Shown: positions 9,213 to 17,775 of the stretch, one piece after another
How positions within the stretch are numbered: position 1 is the first letter of the stretch
How the letters are laid out: the number at the start of each line of letters is the position of its first letter
Source of the DNA: Cryobacterium arcticum
GTDB taxonomy: Bacteria; Actinomycetota; Actinomycetes; Actinomycetales; Microbacteriaceae
NCBI RefSeq assembly: GCF_003185895.1
Contig: NZ_QHLY01000012.1
Coordinates: forward strand, 62,001-126,000
Direction of reading: 5' to 3'
DNA: 64,000 nt
Translations under genes and position numbers: made by a program
The notes under the pieces: model-generated
What the model was told of the DNA's origin: nothing
Database searches by the model: none
The model's input: the letters and a program-made list of their open reading frames with translations, nothing else

Positions 9213-9395
9213 TTAGTCAGCGTTGAGTGAGAGCGGGAGCAACGCGCAGGTCGCACCGCTGACAGCCGAGACGAGGATTGGGCGAATAGCCGATGACAGT
9301 GCCGTGAGTTGCCTACTCATTTTGAGTCCGTGTCCGTCGGGCAACCCCACATCGCGGCGAACGACGTCGGGCCTGTGGTGCGCCATCTGTTCTGC
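9213..9395 (-). pseudogene. Receiver-domain remnant
   Basis: A 60-codon reverse-strand frame ends at a TAA 7 nt before the NarL-type regulator. It reads ...HRPDVVRRDVGLPDGHGL... then RPILVSA, which is the middle of a response-regulator receiver: D-x-LPDGxGL phospho-site loop and following strand. It has no N-terminal acidic pocket, and a stop lies just upstream. The GLPDGxGLxxS stretch is close to the intact receiver at 5721, which suggests a decayed paralogue. Identification is by eye. Confidence 0.5.
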
Positions 9396-9535
9396 GCATT
9401 CGACACTCTACGCATCTCGCTCCCGACGCGATAGACGAATCCAGACGTCGACCTTCTCGCTAACCCGATTCCTACAGCGTGGCGCGAGGGATCCGGGTGG
9501 TCCGTAGCTCAAGTACGCGGTCCGGCCTGAAACAG

Positions 9536-9724
9536 TCAGTAGTCGGTTCGGGACTCCTTGATGATGACAAGCTCGGTTTCCTCATTGGCCCATGCGCGCA
9601 AGGCGGCATCCAGTTGTCGCCTGAGCCATTCGGAGCTCTGGGCGTCGCGGGGGAGGTTCTGCAGCTGCGTCATTCTCTCGTCGGGTGATCCCGTCAGGTC
9701 AGTGACGGTGGATTCGGTTTTCAT
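9536..9724 (-). CDS. Small hypothetical protein
   Basis: 62 aa, soluble and rather acidic, with a predicted amphipathic middle (WLRRQLDAALRAWANEETELVIIKE). GAAAGGA sits about 7 nt before the ATG, which supports translation. No family recognised. It lies between the two-component cluster and the pyridoxamine-oxidase-like gene, all on the same strand but well separated. The flanking sequence 9396-9535 has no convincing gene. Confidence 0.45.
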   Translation of the reverse strand: MKTESTVTDLTGSPDERMTQLQNLPRDAQSSEWLRRQLDAALRAWANEETELVIIKESRTDY

Positions 9725-9858
9725 CGCGTGTCCTTTCGTTCGGCGTCGGTGGTTGCAGGCAGCTTAGGACGATTTCATGAAGCATCCGCGGCGGCGTCTT
9801 GCCCTTCGATTTGTGCTTCTAATGCTCGGATTCGTTCTCGGAGAGGAGTGAGTTGCTG

Positions 9859-10407
9859 CTAAATTTGAGCGAGCGTGAATCGTCGTGGGATGTGTTGGGG
9901 GCAGTTCCAGTCGTAGGCGGTGACTGAGACGACTACAGCGGCTTCGATGACTGCGTCGTAGCCCGCACTGCTGAGTGTCGACAGGAGTGTCGGGTCATCC
10001 TCTGCCCGGACGACTCGCGCCATCCCGAACAGCTTCAGGCGCCGGCGCTTCGGGTAGTCCATGGCGATGATCGCGACGCGGTGATCCCCGGCGAGGTTGC
10101 CGGTGGAGACGTGCTGCAGGTTGCCCCTGTACTCGGGCCACGCGACGGTGTGCTCGTCGAGTACCGAAATGAATCCTGGCGGCCCTCCTCGGAACTGTAC
10201 ATACGGCCAACCGGTCTGGCTCACCGTTGACAGGTAGAACCCGTCGCGTTCGTCCAGAAAGGTCGCTTCTCGAGGTCCGAGCGGATCTGCTGCTGCAGTG
10301 TGATGCCCGTGTTCAGTCATTCGGGCGTAGAACTCGGCGCTGCCATAGTCCTGTTGCACTCGGCGGACATCGTCGGTGAACGCGATGCATCCGTACTGAC
10401 GGCTCAT
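9859..10407 (-). CDS. Pyridoxamine 5'-phosphate oxidase-family flavoprotein
   Basis: 182 aa. The split-barrel FMN-binding fold shows in FYLSTVSQTGWPYVQFRGGPPGF (residues about 57-79), followed by EYRGNLQHVSTGNL and a basic PKRRRLKLFGMARVV strand, all typical of PNPOx-like proteins of unknown substrate. These often bind FMN, F420 or haem and act in detoxification. AAGGAG lies 8 nt before the ATG. It is followed on the same strand, upstream in the map, by an orphan small gene; the hydrolases at 10517 and 11292 also point this way. Confidence 0.85.
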   Translation of the reverse strand: MSRQYGCIAFTDDVRRVQQDYGSAEFYARMTEHGHHTAAADPLGPREATFLDERDGFYLSTVSQTGWPYVQFRGGPPGFISVLDEHTVAWPEYRGNLQHVSTGNLAGDHRVAIIAMDYPKRRRLKLFGMARVVRAEDDPTLLSTLSSAGYDAVIEAAVVVSVTAYDWNCPQHIPRRFTLAQI

Positions 10408-10516
10408 GGCTCGTCTCCTTATGGTTGCAACCGTCGGGCTTCTCGACGGCGGAGTCCAACTTTGGCCCGGTTTGCGCGGGGACCCGTCTTACCTGCCGAG
10501 ACGGTCACCTCTATGG

Positions 10517-11221
10517 TCAGCCGACCGAAGCTATGGCCTCCCGGACCAAGTCCACGACCTTCGTCGGGTGCGAGATCCCCACGACGTGGGACGCGCCCGG
10601 GACCTGCACGGTTTTGTTCGCGCCGGCCCGGCCAGCCATGGCTTGGTGAGCCCCGGCGGGGATGTTGCGATCCAATTCGCCGAAGATGAAGTAGCTCGGA
10701 ACGGACTGCCACAGGGCGTCGCCGCTCAGAGCGTCGTTCAGGCCGCCAGCCGTCACCGGTCGTTGTGTGACGGACATCGTCGCGGCCTGGTCTTCCGAGA
10801 GGTCCGCACAGAACTGGTGCCAGTACTTGTCCTGTTGGATGTACAGGTCCGTTCCTCCCGAGGAGAGCGGAACCTCGACCAGGGTCTCTGCGAGGGTGGA
10901 TCCGGGCACGAGAGCCGATGCGGTCGCGGGACTCTCACCGGATTGCAGGGCGAACCCGGCGACATAGACAGCGCCGATGATGTCACCCGCTGCCGGGTCA
11001 ACCGCGGTGAGCACGGCGCCGCCGTAGGAGTGTCCTACGAGCAAGATGGGGCCGTCCAGCGTCCTGATGAGGTCGACCAGCGGCGCGGCGTCGGCGGCGA
11101 TGCCGCGCAGGGGATTGGCGTAGGCGATGACACGGTGGCCGTCGTCGCGAAGCGGCTTGATGATGCCGTTCCAACTCTCGGAGTCGGCGAATGCCCCGTG
11201 GATGAGGATGACGGTGACCAT
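10517..11221 (-). CDS. Alpha/beta hydrolase
   Basis: 234 aa. The oxyanion-hole motif HGAF is at residues 8-11 and the nucleophile elbow is GHSYGG (around 77-82). A catalytic Asp is likely in GELDRNIP, and the His in GASHVVGISHP. The pattern fits the small HGAFADxSxWxxV hydrolase family (salicylate-esterase-like) found beside stress regulators. The start is placed at the ATG preceded by GAAGGGAATTACC; an in-frame ATG 51 nt upstream lacks such a site. It lies 70 bp after another hydrolase on the same strand. Confidence 0.85.
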   Translation of the reverse strand: MVTVILIHGAFADSESWNGIIKPLRDDGHRVIAYANPLRGIAADAAPLVDLIRTLDGPILLVGHSYGGAVLTAVDPAAGDIIGAVYVAGFALQSGESPATASALVPGSTLAETLVEVPLSSGGTDLYIQQDKYWHQFCADLSEDQAATMSVTQRPVTAGGLNDALSGDALWQSVPSYFIFGELDRNIPAGAHQAMAGRAGANKTVQVPGASHVVGISHPTKVVDLVREAIASVG

Positions 11222-11291
11222 GGTAATTCCCTTCGTTTGTTGGGTTTTGTCGAGGTTCATAGGGTCGGGCACGCTCGTCGTGAGCCGTCTG

Positions 11292-12131
11292 CTACGAAGG
11301 GTCTTCGAGGAATCGGAGAAGTTCCCGATTCACTTCCGCGGTGTGGGTGACGGGGTTGATATGGGGTCCGCCCTCGATCTCGACGTAGCGGGCCTCCGGC
11401 AGCGCTTCGTGGGCGCGGCGGCCTTGTCCGTCGATGGACAGGATGCGGTCGGCGGTGCCGTGCACGAGCAGGGTGGGTACGTCGAATCGCTCAAGGTCAG
11501 TGTGGAAGTCCTCCAGCCAGGTCTGCGGGCACGCCCACGTGGCATACGGGGATGCGTCCGCTCCGGTCGACCACATGAACCTGACAGTGTCTTCGCTGAC
11601 ACGGGTGCCCTGGTAGTCGTCGAGGTTGAGAAAGTTGCCCATCATGCCGGTCAGCCACGCGAATCGGTCCTCGACGATGGCCTGCTGCGCGCCCTTGACG
11701 CCCGCCTCGTCCACACCTTTGGGGTTATCTGGACCCTGCGCGAAGGTCGGCGTCAGGCTCTCGATGAGGACGACGCTCCGCAGCCGGTCTGTGCCGAATC
11801 GGCCGATGTACCTCGCGACCTCTCCGGTTCCGAGCGAGAACCCTACGAGGGTTGCGTCCTCGACGTCAAGGGTCCGGAGGAGCACATCGACGTCTGCGCT
11901 CAGCGTGTCGAAGTCGTACCCGGTAATCGGAGCACTGGAGCGCCCGAACCCTCGGCGGTCGACGCTGATGACACGGTAGCCGGCGGCGAGCAGTGGGTGC
12001 AATTGCGGCTCCCACGACCGGGCGTCGAAGGGCCAGCCGGCGAGCAGCACGACTGGCCGCCCGCTCCCGTGATCCTCAAAGTACAAGTTAATCGGTGTCG
12101 AGTTCTCTTCACCGACGGTGATGGTGCCCAT
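11292..12131 (-). CDS. Alpha/beta hydrolase, non-haem haloperoxidase type
   Basis: 279 aa, the usual length of cofactor-free haloperoxidase-like hydrolases. LLAGWPFDARSW gives the oxyanion region, VDRRGFGRS the next loop, and GFSLGTGEVARYIGRFG the nucleophile elbow (Ser). The Asp in HGTADRILS and His in GGPHINP complete the triad. AAAGGAG before the ATG at 12131 sets the start. Physiologically these enzymes are esterases or perhydrolases. It is divergent from a disrupted hydrolase of the same family at 12307. Confidence 0.85.
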   Translation of the reverse strand: MGTITVGEENSTPINLYFEDHGSGRPVVLLAGWPFDARSWEPQLHPLLAAGYRVISVDRRGFGRSSAPITGYDFDTLSADVDVLLRTLDVEDATLVGFSLGTGEVARYIGRFGTDRLRSVVLIESLTPTFAQGPDNPKGVDEAGVKGAQQAIVEDRFAWLTGMMGNFLNLDDYQGTRVSEDTVRFMWSTGADASPYATWACPQTWLEDFHTDLERFDVPTLLVHGTADRILSIDGQGRRAHEALPEARYVEIEGGPHINPVTHTAEVNRELLRFLEDPS

Positions 12132-12306
12132 TGAAACTCCTTTGCTCGACAGGTGATCTTCCATTGAGGTTCCACCTTCCGCAGGCACCGCCGTCCTCCG
12201 GCCGTCCGGAGAATTAATCCGGGAAACCCCACAGTTGGCCGAATCTTTCCGTCTCAGAATGGGCAGCGAGTCCGAGACAGGTACCGAACCAGACGAGGAG
12301 CTTGCG

Positions 12307-12878
12307 ATGCCAATAATCACCACATCCGACGGTGTAGACATTTTTTTCAAAGATTGGGGGGCGGGCAAGCCTGTCGTCTTTAGCCACGGGTGGCCGCTCA
12401 CCGCTGATGCGTGGGATGGCTCGGCGAAGTTCGTTGCGGACCACGGCTTCCGTGCCATCGCCCATGACCGGCGCGGCGGCGGCCGATCCGGCCAGCCCTG
12501 GGCCGGTAACGATCTCGACCACTACGCCGACGATCTGGCGGCAGTCATCGAATCTCTCGACTTACATGACGCAGTGCTTGTCGGGCACTCCACCGGCGGC
12601 GGCGAAGTCACCCGCTACATCGGTCGTCACGGGACGAGCCGCGTCTCCAAGGTGGTGCTGCTCGGGGCGATCCCGCCCCTGATGCTGAGGACTGATGCCA
12701 ACCCGGAGGGATTGCCCATTGAACCGTTCGACCAGTTGCGATTGAGGCGTCAGCCTTGAAGTCGTCGAAGATCGTTCCGAACGCGACGTTGAAGGTCTAC
12801 CCGGGCGCCCCGCATGGTCTCACGGGCCCGCATGAGCAGGAGTTCATGAACGACCTGCTCGAGTTCCTGAAGAGCTGA
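12307..12878 (+). pseudogene. Haloperoxidase-type hydrolase with internal deletion and frameshift
   Basis: A GAGGAG site precedes the ATG. The first 145 codons are a normal haloperoxidase N-half with [14 protein letters not shown] and GHSTGGGEV. After EPFDQ the frame runs to a stop at 12759, while the C-terminal end ([20 protein letters not shown] then PGAPHGL ... LLEFLKS) continues in another frame to a TGA at 12878. Compared with the intact relative at 51598, about 80 residues of cap domain are missing at the FDQ junction. The nucleophile serine and histidine survive but in different frames. It is probably inactive. Confidence 0.8.
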
Positions 12879-12937
12879 GACAAGCTTCCAACCCGCACGT
12901 CACTGAAGTCACTCTCAAGTAGCAAAGGCGGTTCTCC

Positions 12938-13312
12938 ATGGCTGACAACATCACCCACCCGGCCGACGATCTCGCGAAGGCTCTCAAGCGGACCGAGATA
13001 CAACACGTCGCGTCGTCAATTCCGGGACGGGACATTGTGCAGGTTCTCACCGAGATCCCAGCGGGAGTCGAATCGGGTTGGCACACACATCCGGGGGAGG
13101 AGGTCGGCTACCTCCTCGCAGGCCGTGTGCAGATGCGCATCGAGGCACAGCAGTCCCTCGTCCTGAATGCGGGAGACGGGTTCCTCATCCCTCCCGGGAC
13201 GTCCCACAACGCGCTGGATCTAGGCCCGGACACCGGGCGCATGCTCTCCTGCTACATCGTGGAGGTCGGCGCACCCGTCGCGTCCTTCGTCGACGACCCC
13301 ACCACACCATGA
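12938..13312 (+). CDS. Cupin-domain protein
   Basis: 124 aa, a single cupin barrel. The metal-binding histidines and glutamate are visible in GWHTHPGEEVGYLLAGRV (motif 1, residues about 48-66) and PPGTSHNALDLG (motif 2). Such proteins act as small dioxygenases, isomerases or ligand sensors. The stop overlaps the start of the next gene (ATGA), so the two are translationally coupled. It opens the packed run 12938-18099. AGTAGCAAAGG lies upstream. Confidence 0.88.
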   Translation: MADNITHPADDLAKALKRTEIQHVASSIPGRDIVQVLTEIPAGVESGWHTHPGEEVGYLLAGRVQMRIEAQQSLVLNAGDGFLIPPGTSHNALDLGPDTGRMLSCYIVEVGAPVASFVDDPTTP

Positions 13313-14235
13313 CCAGCCCGCTGGGTGGCATCCCACTGCAGCGTGCGGTGACGGGACCTCTCGACGTGTCCTACGTCGATATCGGTCCCAGAGATGGAGA
13401 CCCGGTGATCCTCCTGCACGGGTGGCCGTACGACATCCACAGCTACGGCCCCGTCGTGTCACTCCTCGCGGAGGAGCACCGGCGAATCATCATTCCCTAT
13501 CTCCGAGGTCACGGCGAAACCGTCAGTCTCGAGGACGCGGGACGATCCGGACAGCAAGCCGCCATCGGCGCCGACGTCATCGAGCTGATGGACGCGCTGG
13601 CGATCGACCGCGCGGTTCTGGCGGGATTCGACTGGGGCGGACGTGCGGCATGCGTTGCCGCTGCGCTCTGGCCCGAGCGCTGCGCAGGACTCGTGTCCGT
13701 CACCGGCTACCTGATCCAGGATGTCGCTGCGGGCGTCAAGCCACTGCCGCCGACCACCGAGGCGGGCCTGTGGTATTTCTTCTACTTCGCAACCGACCGC
13801 GGCCGAGCCGGGCTCGAAGCGAACAGACGCGAGATCGCCCGCGTCGTCTGGACGCGAAACTCGCCCGAATGGGCTTTCACCGACGCAGACCTCGACCTTG
13901 CCGTAGCTGCGTTCGACAACCCCGCCTACGTCGATGTCGTCATCCACTCATACCGGCACCGGCTCGGTCTGGCCCCAGGCCATCGGCGCTACGTCGACCT
14001 GGAACGGTGGCTCGCAACCGCCCCCACCATCAGCGCACCGACCGTCACCCTGGACGGGGGCGCCGACGGAAACTTTCCGGCCACCGATGGCAGCGGATAC
14101 GCTCAGCACTTCACCGGCACCCACCGGCATCGTATCGTGCAGGGCGCAGGCCATAACCTTCCTCAGGAAAAACCGGAAGCGTTCGCCGACGCGATTCTCG
14201 AGGCCGAGTTCTTGGCAAAGCGAGAACAAACGTGA
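13309..14235 (+). CDS. Alpha/beta hydrolase, epoxide hydrolase type
   Basis: 308 aa. HGWP at residues 37-40 gives the oxyanion hole. The nucleophile elbow is GFDWGG with Asp108 rather than serine, as in epoxide hydrolases and haloalkane dehalogenases. A later acid is probably in TLDGGADGNFP and the histidine in GAGHNLPQEKP. The likely reaction is hydrolysis of an epoxide or carbon-halogen bond through an aspartyl ester. It starts inside the cupin stop codon and its own end overlaps the GTG of the TDT-like membrane protein, so it is coupled on both sides. Confidence 0.85.
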   Translation: MTSPLGGIPLQRAVTGPLDVSYVDIGPRDGDPVILLHGWPYDIHSYGPVVSLLAEEHRRIIIPYLRGHGETVSLEDAGRSGQQAAIGADVIELMDALAIDRAVLAGFDWGGRAACVAAALWPERCAGLVSVTGYLIQDVAAGVKPLPPTTEAGLWYFFYFATDRGRAGLEANRREIARVVWTRNSPEWAFTDADLDLAVAAFDNPAYVDVVIHSYRHRLGLAPGHRRYVDLERWLATAPTISAPTVTLDGGADGNFPATDGSGYAQHFTGTHRHRIVQGAGHNLPQEKPEAFADAILEAEFLAKREQT

Positions 14236-15299
14236 CCGAGCACGCATCCACCAAACGCGCCGTGCCACGCATCCCTCTGAATACTCTCGCTAGCAGCTTC
14301 GGGGTTACTGGCTTGGCCGCTCTCTGGTCGGCGATGACAGCCACTCTCGATCTGTCCGCCATGATTCCGGCGGTGCTGTGGACCGTCGCGGGCGTCACCT
14401 GGGGTTGGCTCATCGCAGCACATCTTGTGCGAGGGTCCCGAAGCCCCGACACGCTGCTGTCTCAGCTGAGGCAGCCCGCCCAGGGCCCGATAGCGGCCAT
14501 CGTTCCGACGGTCGGAATGCTGTTGGGCGCGGAGCTCTACCTGATCTGGCCGGCCGGCGGTTTCGTACTTGCGCTCATCGCGTTCCTCGTCGCCTTGATG
14601 TTTGCCGGGTGGATCCTCGCCTTCTGGCACACCGGCCACCTCAACCCGGAGGCTTTCCACGGTGGGTATCTGCTCCCGACAGTCGCCTCGCCCCTTGTCG
14701 CATCTGCGGTCGCGGCGCGCCTTGGTTTCCCTTTGGTCGCCGAGGGGGCCTTCGCCGTTGGGATATTCTTCTGGGCCGTGCTGGTCACCGTTCTGCTGTC
14801 GCGGCTGGCGTTCTTCCCGCCACTACCCGACCCACTCACGCCGACGTTCGCGATCCTCCTCGCGCCACCCGGCGTCGCAGGTGCAGCCTGGTTCGCGATG
14901 AACGGCGCCCACGAAGACTTCGTCTCCGTGAGCCTGCTCGGTCTGTTGGCGCTCATGGCGGTATTGCAACTCTTCCTCATCCGCATTTACCGCCGCCTGC
15001 CGTTCTCTTTGGGTTGGTGGTCTTTCACGTTTCCCGCCGCATCAGCCGCCGCCTACGCGATCGAGTGGGCGGCGATGTCGGCGTTCCTCGGCTGGGAGGT
15101 GGTCGCGTTCGTCGTCGCTACAGCCGTTACTGCGCTCATCGGCGCCATTGCCATCCGCTCCGTGCTTCTCATCAGCTCAGTCCAACGGGGTTTTCGGCGG
15201 GCTGAGCAAACTCTCCGCCGCGCGGACGACGCAGCTCAACGGCCCGCCCGCCCGGACGCTGTTCACCAGGCCGGACCATCACGCTCCGGTAAGTCATGA
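14232..15299 (+). CDS. TDT/SLAC1-like membrane transporter
   Basis: 355 aa with about nine or ten hydrophobic segments from residue 20 to 310. The GGYLLPTVASPLVAS and LPDPLTPTFAILLAPPGVAG blocks are characteristic of the tellurite-resistance/dicarboxylate (TDT) and SLAC1 anion channel family. A GTG start overlaps the hydrolase stop (GTGA). Expected role: anion or weak-acid movement across the inner membrane. The C-terminal 35 residues are charged and cytoplasmic. Substrate cannot be read from sequence. Confidence 0.8.
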   Translation: MTEHASTKRAVPRIPLNTLASSFGVTGLAALWSAMTATLDLSAMIPAVLWTVAGVTWGWLIAAHLVRGSRSPDTLLSQLRQPAQGPIAAIVPTVGMLLGAELYLIWPAGGFVLALIAFLVALMFAGWILAFWHTGHLNPEAFHGGYLLPTVASPLVASAVAARLGFPLVAEGAFAVGIFFWAVLVTVLLSRLAFFPPLPDPLTPTFAILLAPPGVAGAAWFAMNGAHEDFVSVSLLGLLALMAVLQLFLIRIYRRLPFSLGWWSFTFPAASAAAYAIEWAAMSAFLGWEVVAFVVATAVTALIGAIAIRSVLLISSVQRGFRRAEQTLRRADDAAQRPARPDAVHQAGPSRSGKS

Positions 15300-15318
15300 T
15301 GCGGGAGACGAGGACACC

Positions 15319-16962
15319 ATGACCCTGGAGGACTCTCGTGCCTTCCCCCGTCTCAGCCGAGAGCAACTCATTCGGATGAGACGGTACGGCGTTCGTCAGT
15401 CCGTCACTGTGGGAGAACTCATTTATCACGTCGGGGAGCCTGTCGCCGACCTGGTGCTCGTGGAGCGCGGAGCCATCGACATCTTCTCTGCGAGCACTGC
15501 TGACTCACCCGAGAAGTTCATCACACGGCACACGCACGGCAGGTTTCTCGGTGAGCTGAGCCTGCTCACGGGACAGTACTCCTACCTCATCGCCCGTGTC
15601 ACCGTCGCCGGAAGCATCTACCGGATTCCGCCTGCCGGATTCCGAAGGCTGATGGCCGAGGACGGCGAACTGTCCGAGATCCTCCTTGAGGCCTTCCAGG
15701 CCCGCCGCGAGCTGGTGAAGGGCGTGGCCGCGCACACAATGGAGATTCTCGGCAGCCCCTCGTCCTCCACCTCCTTGGCCCTGCGTGCGTTCGCCGAACG
15801 GTTCGACCTGCCCCACGTCTGGTTCGACAGCGCTTCTGTCGCCGGCCTCGCACTGATGCGAACGACCGGTGTCGGACGCGACCAGCTTCCTGTCGTCTTC
15901 CTACCAGGCGGCGTGCTCCACCGGGCCACCCCAGGCCGGCTCGCCGAGCGCCTCGGCCTGTCCTACCGGCCAAGCGACGGCTCCGTGGACCTAGTCGTCG
16001 TCGGCGCTGGCCCGGCCGGCATGGCGGCCGCCGTCTACGGCGCTTCTGAAGGGCTCAAGACGGTGCTGCTGGATACTGTCAGCCCAGGAGGGCAGGCTGC
16101 CGCGAGTTCGCGTATCGAGAACTACCTCGGTTTCCCCGCCGGCATCAGCGGCACCGACCTCACCAGCAGGGCGTGTGTCCAAGCGCTCAAATTCGGCGCG
16201 CGCATCTACGCCCCCTGCCAGGTCGTCGGACTGGACGTCGACCAGCCCATGCCCTCGCTTCGAATGGAAGATGGCAGAGAGTTCCAGGCCGGAGCGGTCA
16301 TCGTCGCTACCGGCGCCCAGTACAGCACCCTGCCCATCCCAGGGTGGGCGCGGTTCGAACGGGCAGGGATCTTCTTCGGCGCCACGAAGCTGGAAGCGAC
16401 GGCCTGCGCCGGCAGACCTGTTGTGGTCGTCGGAGGTGCGAATTCGGCGGGGCAAGCCGCGTTGTTCCTGGCTAGCCACAATTGCCGAGTCGACGTCGTC
16501 ATCCGAGGGCCAGATGTGGGTGCCGGCATGTCCAACTACCTTGTCGAGAGACTCCTATCCCACGACAGGATCCGGGTGCTCACATCCACCGAAGTCACCG
16601 CACTCGACGGTGGAGAGACGCTGCAGGAGGTGACGTTGACCGACAATGTCACTGGTCAACACCGGCAGAAGGAATACGGTGCACTGTTCTGCTTCATCGG
16701 CGCCGCGCCCGCAACGCGATGGCTCACCGGTATCGCAGTCGACAGCCATGGATTCATCCTCACCGACGTCAACATCGACGCTGACACATTTCAAACCGCC
16801 ACCACGCCAGGGCGTATGCCCTTGCCTTTCGAGACTTCTGCTGCCGGCGTGTTTGCGGCAGGCGATGTAAGACGCGGGTCGATGAAGCGGGTGGCGGCCG
16901 CAGTCGGTGAGGGCGCGAGCGCTGTGTCCTCGGTCCATCAAGCCATTCACGCCAGGATGTGA
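15319..16962 (+). CDS. Cyclic-nucleotide-binding-domain FAD oxidoreductase (thioredoxin-reductase-like)
   Basis: 547 aa in three parts. Residues 1-130 resemble a cNMP-binding domain (GELIYHVGEPVADLVLVERG, GRFLGELSLLTGQ). Residues 140-215 resemble a thioredoxin-like domain without a CxxC. From about 220 it is a two-domain flavoprotein with VVGAGPAGMAAAVYG for FAD, GGANSAGQAALFLA for NAD(P)H and a terminal VFAAGDVR. At the place where thioredoxin reductases carry CxxC it reads IFFGATKLEATAC, so disulfide reduction is unlikely. It starts 19 bp after the TDT gene. Confidence 0.85.
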   Translation: MTLEDSRAFPRLSREQLIRMRRYGVRQSVTVGELIYHVGEPVADLVLVERGAIDIFSASTADSPEKFITRHTHGRFLGELSLLTGQYSYLIARVTVAGSIYRIPPAGFRRLMAEDGELSEILLEAFQARRELVKGVAAHTMEILGSPSSSTSLALRAFAERFDLPHVWFDSASVAGLALMRTTGVGRDQLPVVFLPGGVLHRATPGRLAERLGLSYRPSDGSVDLVVVGAGPAGMAAAVYGASEGLKTVLLDTVSPGGQAAASSRIENYLGFPAGISGTDLTSRACVQALKFGARIYAPCQVVGLDVDQPMPSLRMEDGREFQAGAVIVATGAQYSTLPIPGWARFERAGIFFGATKLEATACAGRPVVVVGGANSAGQAALFLASHNCRVDVVIRGPDVGAGMSNYLVERLLSHDRIRVLTSTEVTALDGGETLQEVTLTDNVTGQHRQKEYGALFCFIGAAPATRWLTGIAVDSHGFILTDVNIDADTFQTATTPGRMPLPFETSAAGVFAAGDVRRGSMKRVAAAVGEGASAVSSVHQAIHARM

Positions 16963-16988
16963 TTGGTGTGCCGGAAAGGAGCGGGAGA

Positions 16989-17660
16989 GTGAATGCAATC
17001 TCAGACCAAGACATCGACAGCGCCTACAAGGAGCTCGGGTACCTCGACCCGCGTTTCGAGCAGCTGAGGGAGCGGCTCGGGACACCTGATCCGTTCCATT
17101 TTCCAGACGGTGGCCGCACTGTCGACAGCAATTTCGCGGGTATGGTCATGCACATTCTCGCGCAACAGATTGCGACTCGAGTCGCCCTCGTGATCTACGA
17201 CCGACTCGTCACTGCGACGGGCGGAACGCCCACACCCGAGACTGTGCTGATGCTCGACGTCGAGCAGCTCAAAGCCATCGGCACCTCCCATTCGAAGGCG
17301 ACGTACGTGCGTTCATTTGCGGAAGCCGTGAGCTCTGGACAGCTCGTGATCGATCAGATGGACAGCGTCAGCGACAAAGACGCCGAGGAGTCGCTGACCC
17401 GGGTGAAAGGAATCGGGCCGTGGAGCGCCGAGATGTTCCTCATCCACCAACTACGCAGAAGCGACATCCTGCCCGCCGGAGATCTCGGCATTCGTGCTGC
17501 CATCCGGAATCTCGATTCGCTCCCGGAAGTTCCCTCTATCGACGAGGTGCGCGCCCGCGGCGAAGCGTGGAAGCCCTACCGGACGTATGCCGCGGCGCTG
17601 CTGTGGCGGTCCCTCTCAGAGCCCGCGGCGGCCGCCCTCGACCGGAGCGAGGAAGCTTGA
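16989..17660 (+). CDS. DNA-3-methyladenine glycosylase (AlkA-type HhH-GPD)
   Basis: 223 aa. QQIATRVALVIYDRL matches the conserved opening helix, and TRVKGIGPWSAEMFLIHQL the helix-hairpin-helix, with the catalytic Asp in PAGDLGIRAA 18 residues later. It should excise alkylated bases from DNA. An ATG at 16959 overlaps the previous stop, but AAAGGAGCGGGAGA before a GTG at 16989 is the better start. Its place after the cupin, epoxide-hydrolase, TDT and flavoprotein genes suggests coupling of electrophile detoxification with DNA repair. Confidence 0.85.
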   Translation: MNAISDQDIDSAYKELGYLDPRFEQLRERLGTPDPFHFPDGGRTVDSNFAGMVMHILAQQIATRVALVIYDRLVTATGGTPTPETVLMLDVEQLKAIGTSHSKATYVRSFAEAVSSGQLVIDQMDSVSDKDAEESLTRVKGIGPWSAEMFLIHQLRRSDILPAGDLGIRAAIRNLDSLPEVPSIDEVRARGEAWKPYRTYAAALLWRSLSEPAAAALDRSEEA

Positions 17661-17775
17661 AATGGCTACCCGGATCGACGACGCCAGGCGCTCTTTGGCC
17701 ATTGCCCATGAGCCTGCGCGGGCGTTTTTGGTGGCAATCTGTGTTGCACAGAACGTATTACCAAGGAGGGTTATT

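Noticed and set aside
12132..12306. N-terminal extension of the hydrolase that would start at 12458
   Set aside because: The extension overlaps the divergent hydrolase gene, and AAAGGAG just before 12131 identifies the true start.
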